Below, piece after piece: positions 16,303 through 25,098 of a stretch of 64,000 nucleotides of DNA. Under the pieces are notes generated by a model, which worked only from the letters and a program-made list of their open reading frames with translations, did no database searches and was not told where the DNA came from. The stretch is from Alicyclobacillus tolerans (GTDB lineage: Bacteria > Bacillota > Bacilli > Alicyclobacillales > Alicyclobacillaceae), in contig NZ_FRAF01000002.1 in NCBI RefSeq assembly GCF_900142255.1, positions 1-64,000 on the forward strand, given 5' to 3'. The stretch's first letter is position 1, and each line of letters opens with the position of its first letter. The translations under genes and the position numbers were made by a program.

Positions 16303-17088
16303 ATGGCTGAACACCAGGATGTTCTTTTTGAAATATCCCAGGGCGTGGCTACCATCACGCTAAACCGGCCTGAGAAATTGAACGCTCTGACCATGGACAT
16401 GCTGCATCAACTCGCTCTTCTCATCGCTAAGTGTGCAGAACACGATGATGTCCGCGCGGTCTTACTGACAGGAGTTGGACGTGGATTCTCTGCTGGTCAA
16501 GATTTAGCTGCGGTACAGGGAAATCAGCCCGTGAATTTTGAACAAGTCGTTCGTGAGGGATACAACCCGGTAGTGCAAGGCATTGCTGCTTGTCCCAAGC
16601 CAGTCATTGCTGCTGTCAATGGCGTTGCAGCAGGTGCAGGTGCGAATCTAGCTCTCGCTTGTGACTTGTTGGTGGCTGCAGAGTCGGCTGTCTTTATTCA
16701 AGCCTTTACTGCAATTGGGTTGGTGCCGGATTCCGGAGGCACCTGGTTTTTGCCAAGAATATTTGGTCTGCATAAAGCCAAGGAACTCGCCTTTCTCGGT
16801 GAACGTCTGACTGCAGCAGAAGCTAAGCAATGGGGAATGGTAGCGCGTATCTTTACCCATGAGAATTTTGCTGCGGAATCTTTTCAATTTGCCCATCAGA
16901 TAGCTACTTTACCAACAGCAGCTCTGGCCATGACCAAAGCTGCCATGCATCAGGCACTCTCTTTACCGCTTGCTGAGGCGCTTGATGCAGAGGCCAAGTG
17001 GCAGGGAAAGGCAGGTCTTACGACCGATCACGCTGAAGGAGTTGCGGCATTTCTGGAAAAACGCAAACCGCATTTTCAAGGAAAATAA
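16303..17088 (+). CDS. paaG: 2-(1,2-epoxy-1,2-dihydrophenyl)acetyl-CoA isomerase
   Basis: 261 aa crotonase. 'GRGFSAGQDLAAVQ', 'NGVAAGAGANLALACDLLVAAE' and the PaaG-typical 'FTAIGLVPDSGGTWFLPRIFG' with its Asp. PaaG converts the ring epoxide to oxepin-CoA and also isomerises a later enoyl-CoA. GAAGG ribosome site ahead of the ATG. Confidence 0.92.
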   Translation: MAEHQDVLFEISQGVATITLNRPEKLNALTMDMLHQLALLIAKCAEHDDVRAVLLTGVGRGFSAGQDLAAVQGNQPVNFEQVVREGYNPVVQGIAACPKPVIAAVNGVAAGAGANLALACDLLVAAESAVFIQAFTAIGLVPDSGGTWFLPRIFGLHKAKELAFLGERLTAAEAKQWGMVARIFTHENFAAESFQFAHQIATLPTAALAMTKAAMHQALSLPLAEALDAEAKWQGKAGLTTDHAEGVAAFLEKRKPHFQGK

Positions 17089-17120
17089 AGCGCCGCACGC
17101 ATGGGGAGAGGAGGAGCGAA

Positions 17121-17531
17121 ATGAAGTCTGGACTCTACGTAGGCTATCAAGAAACGCTTGAATTTGATGTGACGGAGGACATGTGTCCTGAGTTTGGCGG
17201 TCAACGTGTCCATGCTACACTCTCCACCGTTTCTCTTGTCTATTATATGGAATGGGTGGCAAGACGAGTTATCTTACCTTTTCTGGAACCCCATGAAGAA
17301 GGAATAGGTGCGGCTGTGGAAGTTCGTCATGCGGCGCCAGCTCCGGTAGGTACGCGTGTACGGCTTCTTGCCGAAGTAACGGAATGTAGTCAGAGTAAAG
17401 TCATCTGCAAGGTTAGCGCAGAGCACAAATTGGCTCAGGTAGGATACGGTTCGGTTGTACAAGCTATTTTACCTCGCGAAAAAATTTTGGAGCGAATTGA
17501 TGCAATGCGAATTTGCTCGGAATCGCATTGA
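17121..17531 (+). CDS. Hot-dog-fold acyl-CoA thioesterase (FlK-like)
   Basis: 136 aa. 'TEDMCPEFGGQRVHATLSTVSLVYYMEWVARRVILPFL' followed by 'GAAVEVRHAAPAPVGTRVRLLAEVTE' matches the fluoroacetyl-CoA-thioesterase-like hot-dog family. In paa clusters a thioesterase (PaaI, or PaaY in other bacteria) clears dead-end CoA esters; the same role is plausible here. It lacks the MaoC hydratase signature, so it is not an obvious stand-in for the PaaZ hydrolase domain. Confidence 0.78.
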   Translation: MKSGLYVGYQETLEFDVTEDMCPEFGGQRVHATLSTVSLVYYMEWVARRVILPFLEPHEEGIGAAVEVRHAAPAPVGTRVRLLAEVTECSQSKVICKVSAEHKLAQVGYGSVVQAILPREKILERIDAMRICSESH

Positions 17532-17593
17532 CTGAGGCTTTGCAAATCGACGGGTAAGGTGAATGATGAATCGGAATAAAGGAGCGATTGGCT

Positions 17594-19036
17594 TTGGAAA
17601 TTGGCAAAATGTATATCAATGGTGAATGGGTAGCGGCTGTAGACGCTGGCACTTGGAAAGTTCATAATCCAGCAACCGGAGAATTGGTGGGTGAGGTAGC
17701 GTTTGGTGGCGGTGTTGAAGCGAATCAGGCCATTGCTGCTGCACATGCAGCGTTTCCTGCGTGGTCTGGTCTGACACCTAGAGAACGTGCCAAATATCTG
17801 CTTAAATTGCACGATTTAGTGCGTGCCAATCGGGATGATTTGGCTGAACGCATCTCGGCGGAGATGGGTAAACCGTTGCGTGAGGCTAAAGGGGAAGTAC
17901 TCGGGGCTGCGGACAATTTTCTTTGGTATGCCGAAGAAGCGAAACGAGTTTATGGAGAAACCATACCAAGTTCCGTTCCAGGCAAACGTCTTTTTGTCCT
18001 GCGTCAACCAGTGGGGGTTGTCGCCGCTATCACCCCTTGGAATTTTCCTGTCAATATGGTGGCGCGGAAACTGGCTCCAGCGCTTGCTGCTGGTTGTACA
18101 GTAATCCTTAAACCTGCTGAATCTACGCCTCTTTCTGCGATTCGCTTGTTTGAGTTAATGGAAGAAGCCGGTTTTCCAGCTGGTGTGGCTAATCTTGTCA
18201 TTGGCAATCCGGCAGCCATTGGAGAAGCTTTCTTGGCAAGTGAGCATGTGCGCAAGATTGCCTTTACCGGATCGACCCGTGTGGGCAAATTATTGATGGC
18301 TGGCGCAGCGCGCACTGTTAAACGGGTCAGTCTTGAACTAGGTGGGCATGCACCTGTGCTGGTCTTCGCCGATGCGAATCTCGATCAAGCGGTTCATGGG
18401 GTTTTTGAAAGCAAGTATCGCACCTCTGGACAGCAGTGCATTTGCGCCAATCGCCTGTACGTAGAAGACAGTATACATGATGCTTTTGTAGAAAAACTGA
18501 AAGAGCGAATTCTTGCCGCTAAAGTTGGAGATGGCCGCGAAAAGGGAGTAGAGATTGGTCCGCTCGTCAATGCTGCTGCGGTAGAGAAAGTGATGCAGCA
18601 TGTGGACGACGCAGTGAGCAAAGGAGCCAAAGCGGTTGTTGGCGGTCACCGTTTGACCGAAGGAGCCTATAGCCAGGGACATTTTATGGCACCTACACTT
18701 TTGACGGATGTGGATGAGACCATGCTCGTCTGCCAGCAAGAGACGTTTGGACCTGTTTTGCCCGTTCTTCGCTTTCAGACAGAAGATGAAGCGATAGAGC
18801 GTGCGAATCATACCAACTACGGTTTGGCGGCTTATGTTTATACTAACAATCTCAGTCGCGCTTTGCGTGTATCGGAGAAATTGGAGTATGGCATGGTGGG
18901 AGTCAATGATGGAGAATTCACACAAACGCAGGCACCGTTTGGCGGTTTTAAAGAGAGTGGTTTGGGAAGAGAAGGCGGACATCATGCTATGGATGAATTT
19001 TTGGAAGTCAAAATGGTCTCCATTGCGCTTGATTAA
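17594..19036 (+). CDS. NAD(P)-dependent aldehyde dehydrogenase (succinate-semialdehyde-dehydrogenase-like)
   Basis: 480 aa. Motifs: 'PWNFPVNMVARKLAPALAAG', 'FTGSTRVGKLLM', 'KRVSLELGGHAP' (general-base Glu) and 'SGQQCICANR' (catalytic Cys), with the C-terminal 'GLGREGGHHAMDEFLEVK' of GabD-type enzymes. In the paa pathway the ring-opened 3-oxo-5,6-dehydrosuberyl-CoA semialdehyde must be oxidised, normally by the PaaZ aldehyde dehydrogenase domain; this stand-alone enzyme could do that. TTG at 17594 has GGAG 9 bp upstream and is preferred over TTG 17588. Confidence 0.87.
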   Translation: MEIGKMYINGEWVAAVDAGTWKVHNPATGELVGEVAFGGGVEANQAIAAAHAAFPAWSGLTPRERAKYLLKLHDLVRANRDDLAERISAEMGKPLREAKGEVLGAADNFLWYAEEAKRVYGETIPSSVPGKRLFVLRQPVGVVAAITPWNFPVNMVARKLAPALAAGCTVILKPAESTPLSAIRLFELMEEAGFPAGVANLVIGNPAAIGEAFLASEHVRKIAFTGSTRVGKLLMAGAARTVKRVSLELGGHAPVLVFADANLDQAVHGVFESKYRTSGQQCICANRLYVEDSIHDAFVEKLKERILAAKVGDGREKGVEIGPLVNAAAVEKVMQHVDDAVSKGAKAVVGGHRLTEGAYSQGHFMAPTLLTDVDETMLVCQQETFGPVLPVLRFQTEDEAIERANHTNYGLAAYVYTNNLSRALRVSEKLEYGMVGVNDGEFTQTQAPFGGFKESGLGREGGHHAMDEFLEVKMVSIALD

Positions 19037-19104
19037 ACCTGTCTATTGTAACTCTGAGCATAGAGTGGCCGCTCATTTTTCATCTTGGGTTTAGATACCT
19101 GATC

Positions 19105-19145
19105 CAACCGGCATGCTGAGCACGATTTCGCTGGCATGCCGGTTG
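19105..19145 (+). terminator. Terminator closing the paa operon
   Basis: Perfect 12-bp stem CAACCGGCATGC (19105-19116) / GCATGCCGGTTG (19134-19145) with a 17-nt loop, followed by TTATGTTG. It separates the convergent aldehyde dehydrogenase and acyl-CoA synthetase genes and may act in both directions. Confidence 0.75.
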
Positions 19146-19160
19146 TTATGTTGATGAATT

Positions 19161-21116
19161 TTACAATGGGCGTTGCATCTGTTCGAGCAAAGTTTCAAGC
19201 ACGTCGACGTCTTCTAATCCTGTAACATCGCCTTTCACATCACCGGTTTGGAGAATTTCACGCAGCATGCGGCGGATAATTTTGCCCGATCTCGTTTTTG
19301 GCATGACATCGACAAACAATATTTGGGATGGACGCGCAAAAGCACCAATGTCTTGTACAATCTTTTCTTTCAATTCATCTGCGATGTTTTCCGATACTGA
19401 ATAGGCTTTGTCGAGTGTCACAAAGGCAACAGGCACCATGCCCTTGAGTGAATCAGGTTCTCCTACCACAGCTGCCTCCACCACGGCGGGATGTTGAATC
19501 AAGGCGCTCTCCATTTCCATGGTGCTGATTCGATGGCCTGACACATTAATCACGTCATCTACTCTGCCGAGTACCCAGTAGTGACCGAATGAGTCACGGA
19601 TAGCGCTGTCTCCAGTGAAATAAGCGCCCGGCAATTGTGAAAAGTAAGATTGCAAGTATCTATGGCGATCGCCAAAAATATCGCGCGCCAATGTTGGAAA
19701 AATGCTGCGAATGACCAAAAAACCAGGAGTATTGTCCGGCAAGGAGCATCCATTTTGGTCAACAATGTCCAGATGGTGTCCAAAGAAAGGTACACCGCAG
19801 GATCCAGGACGCATGGCAACCGCACCCGGTAGCGAAGCAAGAGGCGTACCACCTGTCTCTGTCTGTCCCCACGTGTTGTTGATGACTGCTTGACCTTGGC
19901 CAAATACGCGCCGCAGAAAATGCCAAGCCTCCGGATTGAGAGGTTCGCCTACGGAAGCAAGCAATTGGACGTGATCAAGCTGATAGGATTTGGCAAGATC
20001 TTCACCGTGTTTCATCAGCATGCGGTAAGCAGTAGGTGCGGAAAAAAGTTTGTTGACCTGATAGCGTTCTATCATTTCGTAGAGTCGACCAGTATACGGA
20101 TAATCCAGTGCGCCTTCATAAAGCAATGTCGTTGCGCCCATGGCCAAGCCGCCTACGAGTACAAAGATGTGAGATGTTAACCAGCCAATGTCAGCCGTAT
20201 TCCAGTAGATATCTTGTGGTTGCAAGTCTAACTGATATTTGCTGTAAGCATACGTTCCCAACAAGAAACCGCCACCTGCGTGCACAATACCTTTCGGTTT
20301 GCCGCTTGTGCCACTGGTAAAGATTAATAATCCTGGAGCATTGGCTTCCATAGGTGTGACAGGGCAGTCAGGACTGGAACCTTTCATCAACTCTTCATAA
20401 TCGAGATCTCGACCTGTGGTCATTGGCGTAGCTAAGTTTTGTATACGGCGAAAAACAATCACGTGCTCGACGCTGTCCACTCCTTGTAAGGCAAGATCGA
20501 CAGTGTCCTTGAGAGGCAGAACTTTTCCACGTCGATAACTGGCATTAGAGCAGATTACCAATTTTGCCTTCGATGCGACAATTCGTTCGCGCAGTGCTTC
20601 GGCTGAAAATCCTGCAAACACTGTATTGTAGACAACGCCTATACGCAGACAGGCGAGAAGGACAACATAAGTCTCTAACAAATTTTGCATGTATACGCTT
20701 ACAACATCGCCGGGTTGAAGTCCTAGAGAGCGAAGGACATTGGCGAATTTTGAAACTTGTTGCTGCAGCATAGCGTAGGTCAAACAATCTTTGTCGCCCG
20801 GTTCTCCTTCCCAAAAAAGTGCAACCTTATTTCGAAATGCAGGATTTTCGGCATGACGATCGACACAGTTGTCGCAGACATTGAGAAGACTTTCAGGAAA
20901 AAAGGAAAAATCGGGCATACTTCCGCTCCATACCGTACTCTTTCGATCCAAAAAACGCAATTCATCTGCAATGCGATTCCAAAATTGTTCGGGGTGTTCA
21001 ATCGATTCTTGGTAGAGTTGCAAATATTCCTGCATGTTTTGTATGTAAGACGAATTACGATATTTGTCAGATGGATGATAATGTTCGTCAGATGCTAAAA
21101 AAACTGGTATTTCCAT
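19161..21116 (-). CDS. Acetyl/propionyl-CoA synthetase family protein (AMP-forming)
   Basis: 651 aa, the length of acetyl-CoA synthetases. Motifs: P-loop 'IFTSGTSGKPKGIVHAGGG', 'DIYWNTADIGWLTSHIFVLVGGLAMGATTLLYEG', 'WGQTETGG' and the A10 motif 'MPKTRSGKIIRRMLREI' with the lysine that is a target of acetylation control in this family. It activates a short carboxylate to its CoA ester. Several residues near the acyl pocket deviate from textbook Acs, so propionate or another short acid is possible. ATG at 21116 has AGGAGGG 6 bp upstream; an upstream in-frame TTG lacks a ribosome site. Confidence 0.85.
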   Translation of the reverse strand: MEIPVFLASDEHYHPSDKYRNSSYIQNMQEYLQLYQESIEHPEQFWNRIADELRFLDRKSTVWSGSMPDFSFFPESLLNVCDNCVDRHAENPAFRNKVALFWEGEPGDKDCLTYAMLQQQVSKFANVLRSLGLQPGDVVSVYMQNLLETYVVLLACLRIGVVYNTVFAGFSAEALRERIVASKAKLVICSNASYRRGKVLPLKDTVDLALQGVDSVEHVIVFRRIQNLATPMTTGRDLDYEELMKGSSPDCPVTPMEANAPGLLIFTSGTSGKPKGIVHAGGGFLLGTYAYSKYQLDLQPQDIYWNTADIGWLTSHIFVLVGGLAMGATTLLYEGALDYPYTGRLYEMIERYQVNKLFSAPTAYRMLMKHGEDLAKSYQLDHVQLLASVGEPLNPEAWHFLRRVFGQGQAVINNTWGQTETGGTPLASLPGAVAMRPGSCGVPFFGHHLDIVDQNGCSLPDNTPGFLVIRSIFPTLARDIFGDRHRYLQSYFSQLPGAYFTGDSAIRDSFGHYWVLGRVDDVINVSGHRISTMEMESALIQHPAVVEAAVVGEPDSLKGMVPVAFVTLDKAYSVSENIADELKEKIVQDIGAFARPSQILFVDVMPKTRSGKIIRRMLREILQTGDVKGDVTGLEDVDVLETLLEQMQRPL

Positions 21117-21220
21117 TCCATTCCCTCCTCTTGATTCAGATATATTCAAAAATTCGTAGAGTTAATATGAAAATCCTTGTTTGATAGGTGAGATCATTCT
21201 GAAAAAATCTTCAGCAGAAA

Positions 21221-21246
21221 ACCAGTACAGTATTTCTAACGTATAA
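21221..21246 (+). promoter_or_regulatory. ECF-sigma-type promoter of the sigma/anti-sigma operon
   Basis: AACC (21221-21224), 16 bp, CGTATA (21241-21246). The AAC-N16-CGT layout is the usual one for ECF sigma factors, and the same AACC-N16-CGTA occurs upstream of the secreted protein gene at 24395. Autoregulation is likely; the leader would be about 130 nt. Confidence 0.55.
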
Positions 21247-21381
21247 TTCATAGAACCATTTCATGCATGTTTTCAAGAGGATACAGTGATTTCCGTCCCG
21301 GCTGATGGATGGCAGAAAAGAATGCTGAATCGTGTCGTATAATAGACGCATTGGGCTATCCATCGGGGAGTGAACGGGACT

Positions 21382-21969
21382 GTGGATTTGAATGAAGATG
21401 CTTTATTATTTCAGTCGCTTCAACATGGAGATAAGACTGCGTTTGAACGACTATATCATCAATATAGTTCATTGGTATATACGTTTGCTCTCAGGTGCTG
21501 TGGTAACCCCGATTTAGCCAGTGAGATAACTCAGGATGTTTTTCTCAGATTATGGAGAACCAAGGCTGTCTATCAACCAGAACTTAGTCGCTTTTCTACT
21601 TGGTTACTGACGATGACTCGCCATATCTGTTATGACAAACTGAGAAGCCCGTCACAGCAGGTTCAGAAAAAATCCGTTTCATTGGAATCGGATACGAATC
21701 GAGAGATGTTAAGGAACGGATCGACTCATGAATTAGAAAAGAGCTGGTTTCGTAAAGATATGGAAGATGCGCTGTCAGAATTGCGTCCTGAAGAACGAAC
21801 CATTATTCAATTAGCTTACTTTCAAGGATATACTCTGAATGAAATCTCACAACAACTCCATTTACCGATTGGTACGGTAAAAACCAGATTGCATAAAACT
21901 TTACGGCGTTTGAGATCGTACATGCGCGGTTGGGAAGGAGGCATAGATGATGAGCGGGCAAACGTGTGA
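21382..21969 (+). CDS. ECF-type RNA polymerase sigma factor
   Basis: 195 aa. Region 2 is 'DKTAFERLYHQYSSLVYTFA' through 'ITQDVFLRLWRTKAVYQPEL' and 'FSTWLLTMTRHICYDKLR'; region 4 is 'LSELRPEERTIIQLAYFQGY' with the helix-turn-helix 'TLNEISQQLHLPIGTVKTRLHKTLRRL'. Region 3 is absent, as in ECF factors. Start uncertain: GTG 21370 overlaps the GGGGAG ribosome site, so GTG 21382 is preferred. Its end overlaps the anti-sigma gene by 20 bp. Confidence 0.9.
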   Translation: MDLNEDALLFQSLQHGDKTAFERLYHQYSSLVYTFALRCCGNPDLASEITQDVFLRLWRTKAVYQPELSRFSTWLLTMTRHICYDKLRSPSQQVQKKSVSLESDTNREMLRNGSTHELEKSWFRKDMEDALSELRPEERTIIQLAYFQGYTLNEISQQLHLPIGTVKTRLHKTLRRLRSYMRGWEGGIDDERANV

Positions 21970-22723
21970 ATCCATGGATTGGCTTGCTTATTTATCGAAT
22001 CAATTGTCTCCTGAAGAACACATTCGAATGCAGGAGCATCTTCACTCTTGTACGGCTTGTCAAGCTGAATTGAAAGATATAGAACAACTGTTTGACCATT
22101 TATCCATCCATCTAGAGTTGATAGAACCCCCCGGTAGTCTTAAAGAGCGAGTGATGTCTTCGATTCAAGCAGAGAGTACAGAGGAGGTTGAAAACTACAA
22201 GCAAGAACGAGAAGCAAAAGGGCAACCTTTTTCACGGCTTGAATCTTTTCATCCGGGTTATCAAAGGCGTCGACCCTTTTGGATAGGGCTCGGTTATGCT
22301 GTTTTGTTCTTTCTTTGCGGAGGTTTGGGCCTGCAACTCAATCATGAACACAAACTACTTACACAGTTGCAACAGCAAATGCAAGATACTCCTGCGATGT
22401 TATCCATGCATGCAACGTCGTATGATAAGGAGGGACAAGGTGAGGTCATTCTCATACCGAAAGGGAATTCTCTGCGCGTCATTGTCGTTGTTAACCATTT
22501 AAAACCAACCGTAGGCAGTCAAGTTTACCACATCTGGTTTTGGCATCATGGTACACGAAGCAGTGCAGGTGTGATGACAGTCAATGCAGAAGGGAAAGGA
22601 ACGTTTGTTCAAACGTTTCCTATTTCCTTTCATGAAATCGATGGAATTGGGATTACTTTGGAACCTAATCCAAATACAACCTATCCTGTTGGCCCTAAAG
22701 TTTTAGGAGTGTCACATGTCTAA
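21950..22723 (+). CDS. Zinc-binding anti-sigma factor with RskA-type C-terminal domain
   Basis: 257 aa. The N-terminal ZAS motif is H-x3-C-x2-C in 'MQEHLHSCTACQAELKDIEQ' (about residues 25-45), which would hold the sigma factor. A single membrane helix 'FWIGLGYAVLFFLCGGLGLQL' lies near residue 105. The extracytoplasmic C-terminal part ('VVVNHLKPTVGSQVYHIWFW', 'GIGITLEPNPNTTYPVGPKV') matches RskA/anti-sigma-K sensors. ATG 21950 has AAGGAGG 8 bp upstream. It overlaps the sigma gene, a standard stoichiometric pairing. Confidence 0.88.
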   Translation: MSGQTCESMDWLAYLSNQLSPEEHIRMQEHLHSCTACQAELKDIEQLFDHLSIHLELIEPPGSLKERVMSSIQAESTEEVENYKQEREAKGQPFSRLESFHPGYQRRRPFWIGLGYAVLFFLCGGLGLQLNHEHKLLTQLQQQMQDTPAMLSMHATSYDKEGQGEVILIPKGNSLRVIVVVNHLKPTVGSQVYHIWFWHHGTRSSAGVMTVNAEGKGTFVQTFPISFHEIDGIGITLEPNPNTTYPVGPKVLGVSHV

Positions 22724-22781
22724 AGATGAGACGTGTCCATGAAGCTGTTGCGTGTGAGATTAGACTCGTGAAGTCAAAATA

Positions 22782-22830
22782 AAGGGGCTTTCCTTCCAGT
22801 CACTTAGAATGACTGTTGGAAAAGCCCCTT
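22782..22830. terminator. Bidirectional terminator between anti-sigma and NHL-protein genes
   Basis: AAGGGGCTTTCC (22782-22793) pairs with GGAAAAGCCCCTT (22818-22830), extended inward by CAGTCA/TGACTG. Convergent genes flank it. Confidence 0.8.
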
Positions 22831-22844
22831 AACGATTTGTCATT

Positions 22845-24395
22845 TTAATGACTCATTGACAAGTTTAAACTGTCATTGGACAATTGCAGGGATATTCCCG
22901 CATTCTCCAGTACGGATGTTAAGTCAGACAGACAAACGTATGTCGTAGGTTTTCCAGTATACGGATCGTTCTCAACCATTTTGCGAACAATCCCTGCATA
23001 CGTACCATTCACCATCAAAGTAGCGCTTGTCAACGGATCGCCCAATGAACTGGGAATATCTTTAGACATCATCGATGACATCTGACTCGAAGTAGAAATG
23101 TTCAATGTCGATCCGTTCCAAGTAGAAGAAAAATTCATGGCATGAAGAGCTTGCTGCAAGTAATAAACAGGTACATACCATTCACTTTTCCCCATATCCA
23201 TGGCTTGCGTTTGATAAACATAAGGAGTTTCAACCGTTTGCTGATTCACTTGCATCATCATTTGCATTTTACCTGTGATTTGTAGCGAAGGTTGATAGTC
23301 CAATTCGTTTACCGTGTTGCTGTTGTCGTCCGTATAATAGACTACCAAATTTCCGCTTGCATCTTTACTCGCGGCAATGCCAAATAATGCTGAGCCTGCA
23401 CCAGTTTTAGGGTTCACTGGAGTTTTATCAAGCACCACTTTTGCCACAGGCTGTGCTTTACCGTTGGGCAGGATACGCAGTTGAATCAAATCGTTGTTTC
23501 CTTGATTCACCACTAACAAATCTCCATTCACAGGATCAATCGTCAGACCTGCTGGTTTATTCAAAAGTCCGTTTTGATAAACCAATTTACCCATCCCTTG
23601 ATTCTTACTGGCTGTACCGTCCCATTGAAAAGCACGTATAGAATTATCGGCTGTATCTGTGACATAAAGTGTATGAGTCATAGTATCATAGGCCATTCCC
23701 TGAGGGCCTTCAATATTGTTGGCACCCCAACCGCTTTTCGCCAAACCACTGCCGAGGACGATAAAGTGAGTCGTTGTTTGAAAATCAGGTGGTGAAAATC
23801 CAAACATGGCCACCACTGTGCCATTTTGAGCACCGGTTGCAAAAAAGGCTGCTGGCACAGTACTTCCATTCGATGTTGTATAAGCAGGTGCAAAGGCCTG
23901 TCCCCATGGGCCTTTCAATACTGGGTTGGTTATCCAGCCTCCTTGACCAAAGGATGTACCATTTGGCTTTGTCACTTGTACATTTCCGTCTGTTCCATTT
24001 TGTCCAAAGTTAGCAATCCAGAGCGGGCCTTTGGGAGAAAAGGCCATAGCAGCAGGTCCATTGGCGTTTGTGACAAAAGGAACAGGTTTACCTGCTACAA
24101 TCCGTTCAATCGTTGTACCGGCTCCATTGGTACCTGCTTTGTTGGAGAAGTTAGAAACAAAAATTTCTCCATAAGTTGTTGAACCTGGTCGATTATCTAC
24201 GACAACTGCGTAGGGATTGTTGTCTCCATTTGTTGGGTCAACAGTGGAGGAAACCACAAAATTTTGATTGAGTTGATTGATATTTCCTACACCCATCATG
24301 GAAGAATTGGCTGCAAAGACGGTGGGTACGTTTAATACTGCTAGAGAAAATATAGAACCCCCAAGCGCAGCAGCTTTCCAATAATTTTTTTTCAT
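22845..24395 (-). CDS. Secreted NHL-repeat protein with C-terminal copper-amine-oxidase-N-like domain
   Basis: 516 aa. A Sec signal peptide (MKKNYWKAAALGGSIFSLAV, cleavage after VFA-A) is followed by beta-propeller-like repeats: 'YGEIFVSNF', 'PLWIANFGQNGTDGNVQVTK', 'EGPQGMAYDTMTHTLYVTDTADNSIRAF', 'KPAGLTIDPVNGDLLVVNQGN'. The last ~130 residues ('WYVPVYYLQQALHAMNFSST') look like the stalk domain common in Firmicute surface proteins. Function unknown. ATG 24395 with GAGG 9 bp upstream is preferred to GTG 24410. The promoter matches that of the neighbouring ECF sigma gene, so it is probably a target. Confidence 0.75.
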   Translation of the reverse strand: MKKNYWKAAALGGSIFSLAVLNVPTVFAANSSMMGVGNINQLNQNFVVSSTVDPTNGDNNPYAVVVDNRPGSTTYGEIFVSNFSNKAGTNGAGTTIERIVAGKPVPFVTNANGPAAMAFSPKGPLWIANFGQNGTDGNVQVTKPNGTSFGQGGWITNPVLKGPWGQAFAPAYTTSNGSTVPAAFFATGAQNGTVVAMFGFSPPDFQTTTHFIVLGSGLAKSGWGANNIEGPQGMAYDTMTHTLYVTDTADNSIRAFQWDGTASKNQGMGKLVYQNGLLNKPAGLTIDPVNGDLLVVNQGNNDLIQLRILPNGKAQPVAKVVLDKTPVNPKTGAGSALFGIAASKDASGNLVVYYTDDNSNTVNELDYQPSLQITGKMQMMMQVNQQTVETPYVYQTQAMDMGKSEWYVPVYYLQQALHAMNFSSTWNGSTLNISTSSQMSSMMSKDIPSSLGDPLTSATLMVNGTYAGIVRKMVENDPYTGKPTTYVCLSDLTSVLENAGISLQLSNDSLNLSMSH

Positions 24396-24440
24396 TAAGA
24401 AATTCCTCACCTTTCTGTGTAATGATGTCTATCACAGTCT

Positions 24441-24468
24441 AATACGAGCAAATGTGGCAAGCGGTTTT
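24441..24468 (-). promoter_or_regulatory. ECF-type promoter of the secreted NHL protein
   Basis: On the minus strand AACC (24466-24463), a 16-bp spacer and CGTATTAG (24446-24439). The boxes and spacing equal those at 21221-21246 before the ECF sigma gene. Transcription would start about 40 bp before the ATG. Confidence 0.55.
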
Positions 24469-24582
24469 TATTTTGAAAAAACTATTTAAAAATAAACCAG
24501 GTGAATTCTATTTCTTTCAGGCGTACAATCGTTGACAAAGTTATCGAACCGATTCAACTGATTGCCGATGGGGGAGAAAATG

Positions 24583-25080
24583 ATGCAGTTTATACCGAAA
24601 GCTTTAGGGCAATCCAATGATTTGTTGACCTTCTGGGATCATTTACCGGAAATGGCGATTCTGTTGCCGCGTCCTCTACAGGTTGTATCAGAAATTCAGT
24701 GGGGAATTGGCGAATTAGACAGGCAGCCGTGTTTGATACTCTATCTGTTTGTGGGTGAAGATACGTTAGAATTGTTGCTTCCCCGCGAATTGCCGACGTC
24801 TCCACAAGAGCAGGTGGATGTGTGGGAGCTACTTATATCTTGGAGGACTGACTGCGTAAAATTACGTTATGGAGAAAGTCCACTGCATGCGGAGCAAGAA
24901 GTCACTCTTTTTTTGCCAGCCTCCGAATCGGAAGCTCTTCTTTCACAATTATATCTCTTCGTTCAAAAATCATTGACATTGTCTTCTACAAAAGAGCTCC
25001 CTCAAAGTCATCAAGACTGTCTAATAGCACTGAAAGAAAGGATTGAAGAACACAGAGAGCAAAGCAGGGAATCGGTTTAA
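24583..25080 (+). CDS. Unknown protein, first gene of an unknown-LysR-unknown operon
   Basis: 165 aa, soluble, no signal peptide or membrane helix, acidic overall. It starts MQFIPKALGQSNDLLTFWDH and ends with a charged helix 'CLIALKERIEEHREQSRESV'. I recognise no family. ATG 24583 has GGGGAG 6 bp upstream; two earlier in-frame ATGs are too close to or inside the ribosome site. A LysR gene follows after 18 bp. Confidence 0.65.
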   Translation: MQFIPKALGQSNDLLTFWDHLPEMAILLPRPLQVVSEIQWGIGELDRQPCLILYLFVGEDTLELLLPRELPTSPQEQVDVWELLISWRTDCVKLRYGESPLHAEQEVTLFLPASESEALLSQLYLFVQKSLTLSSTKELPQSHQDCLIALKERIEEHREQSRESV

Positions 25081-25098
25081 GGTCGGGAGAGACGATTG

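Noticed and set aside
18338-18985. 215-codon open frame on the minus strand
   Set aside because: Antisense of the aldehyde dehydrogenase, which is motif-complete in the other direction.
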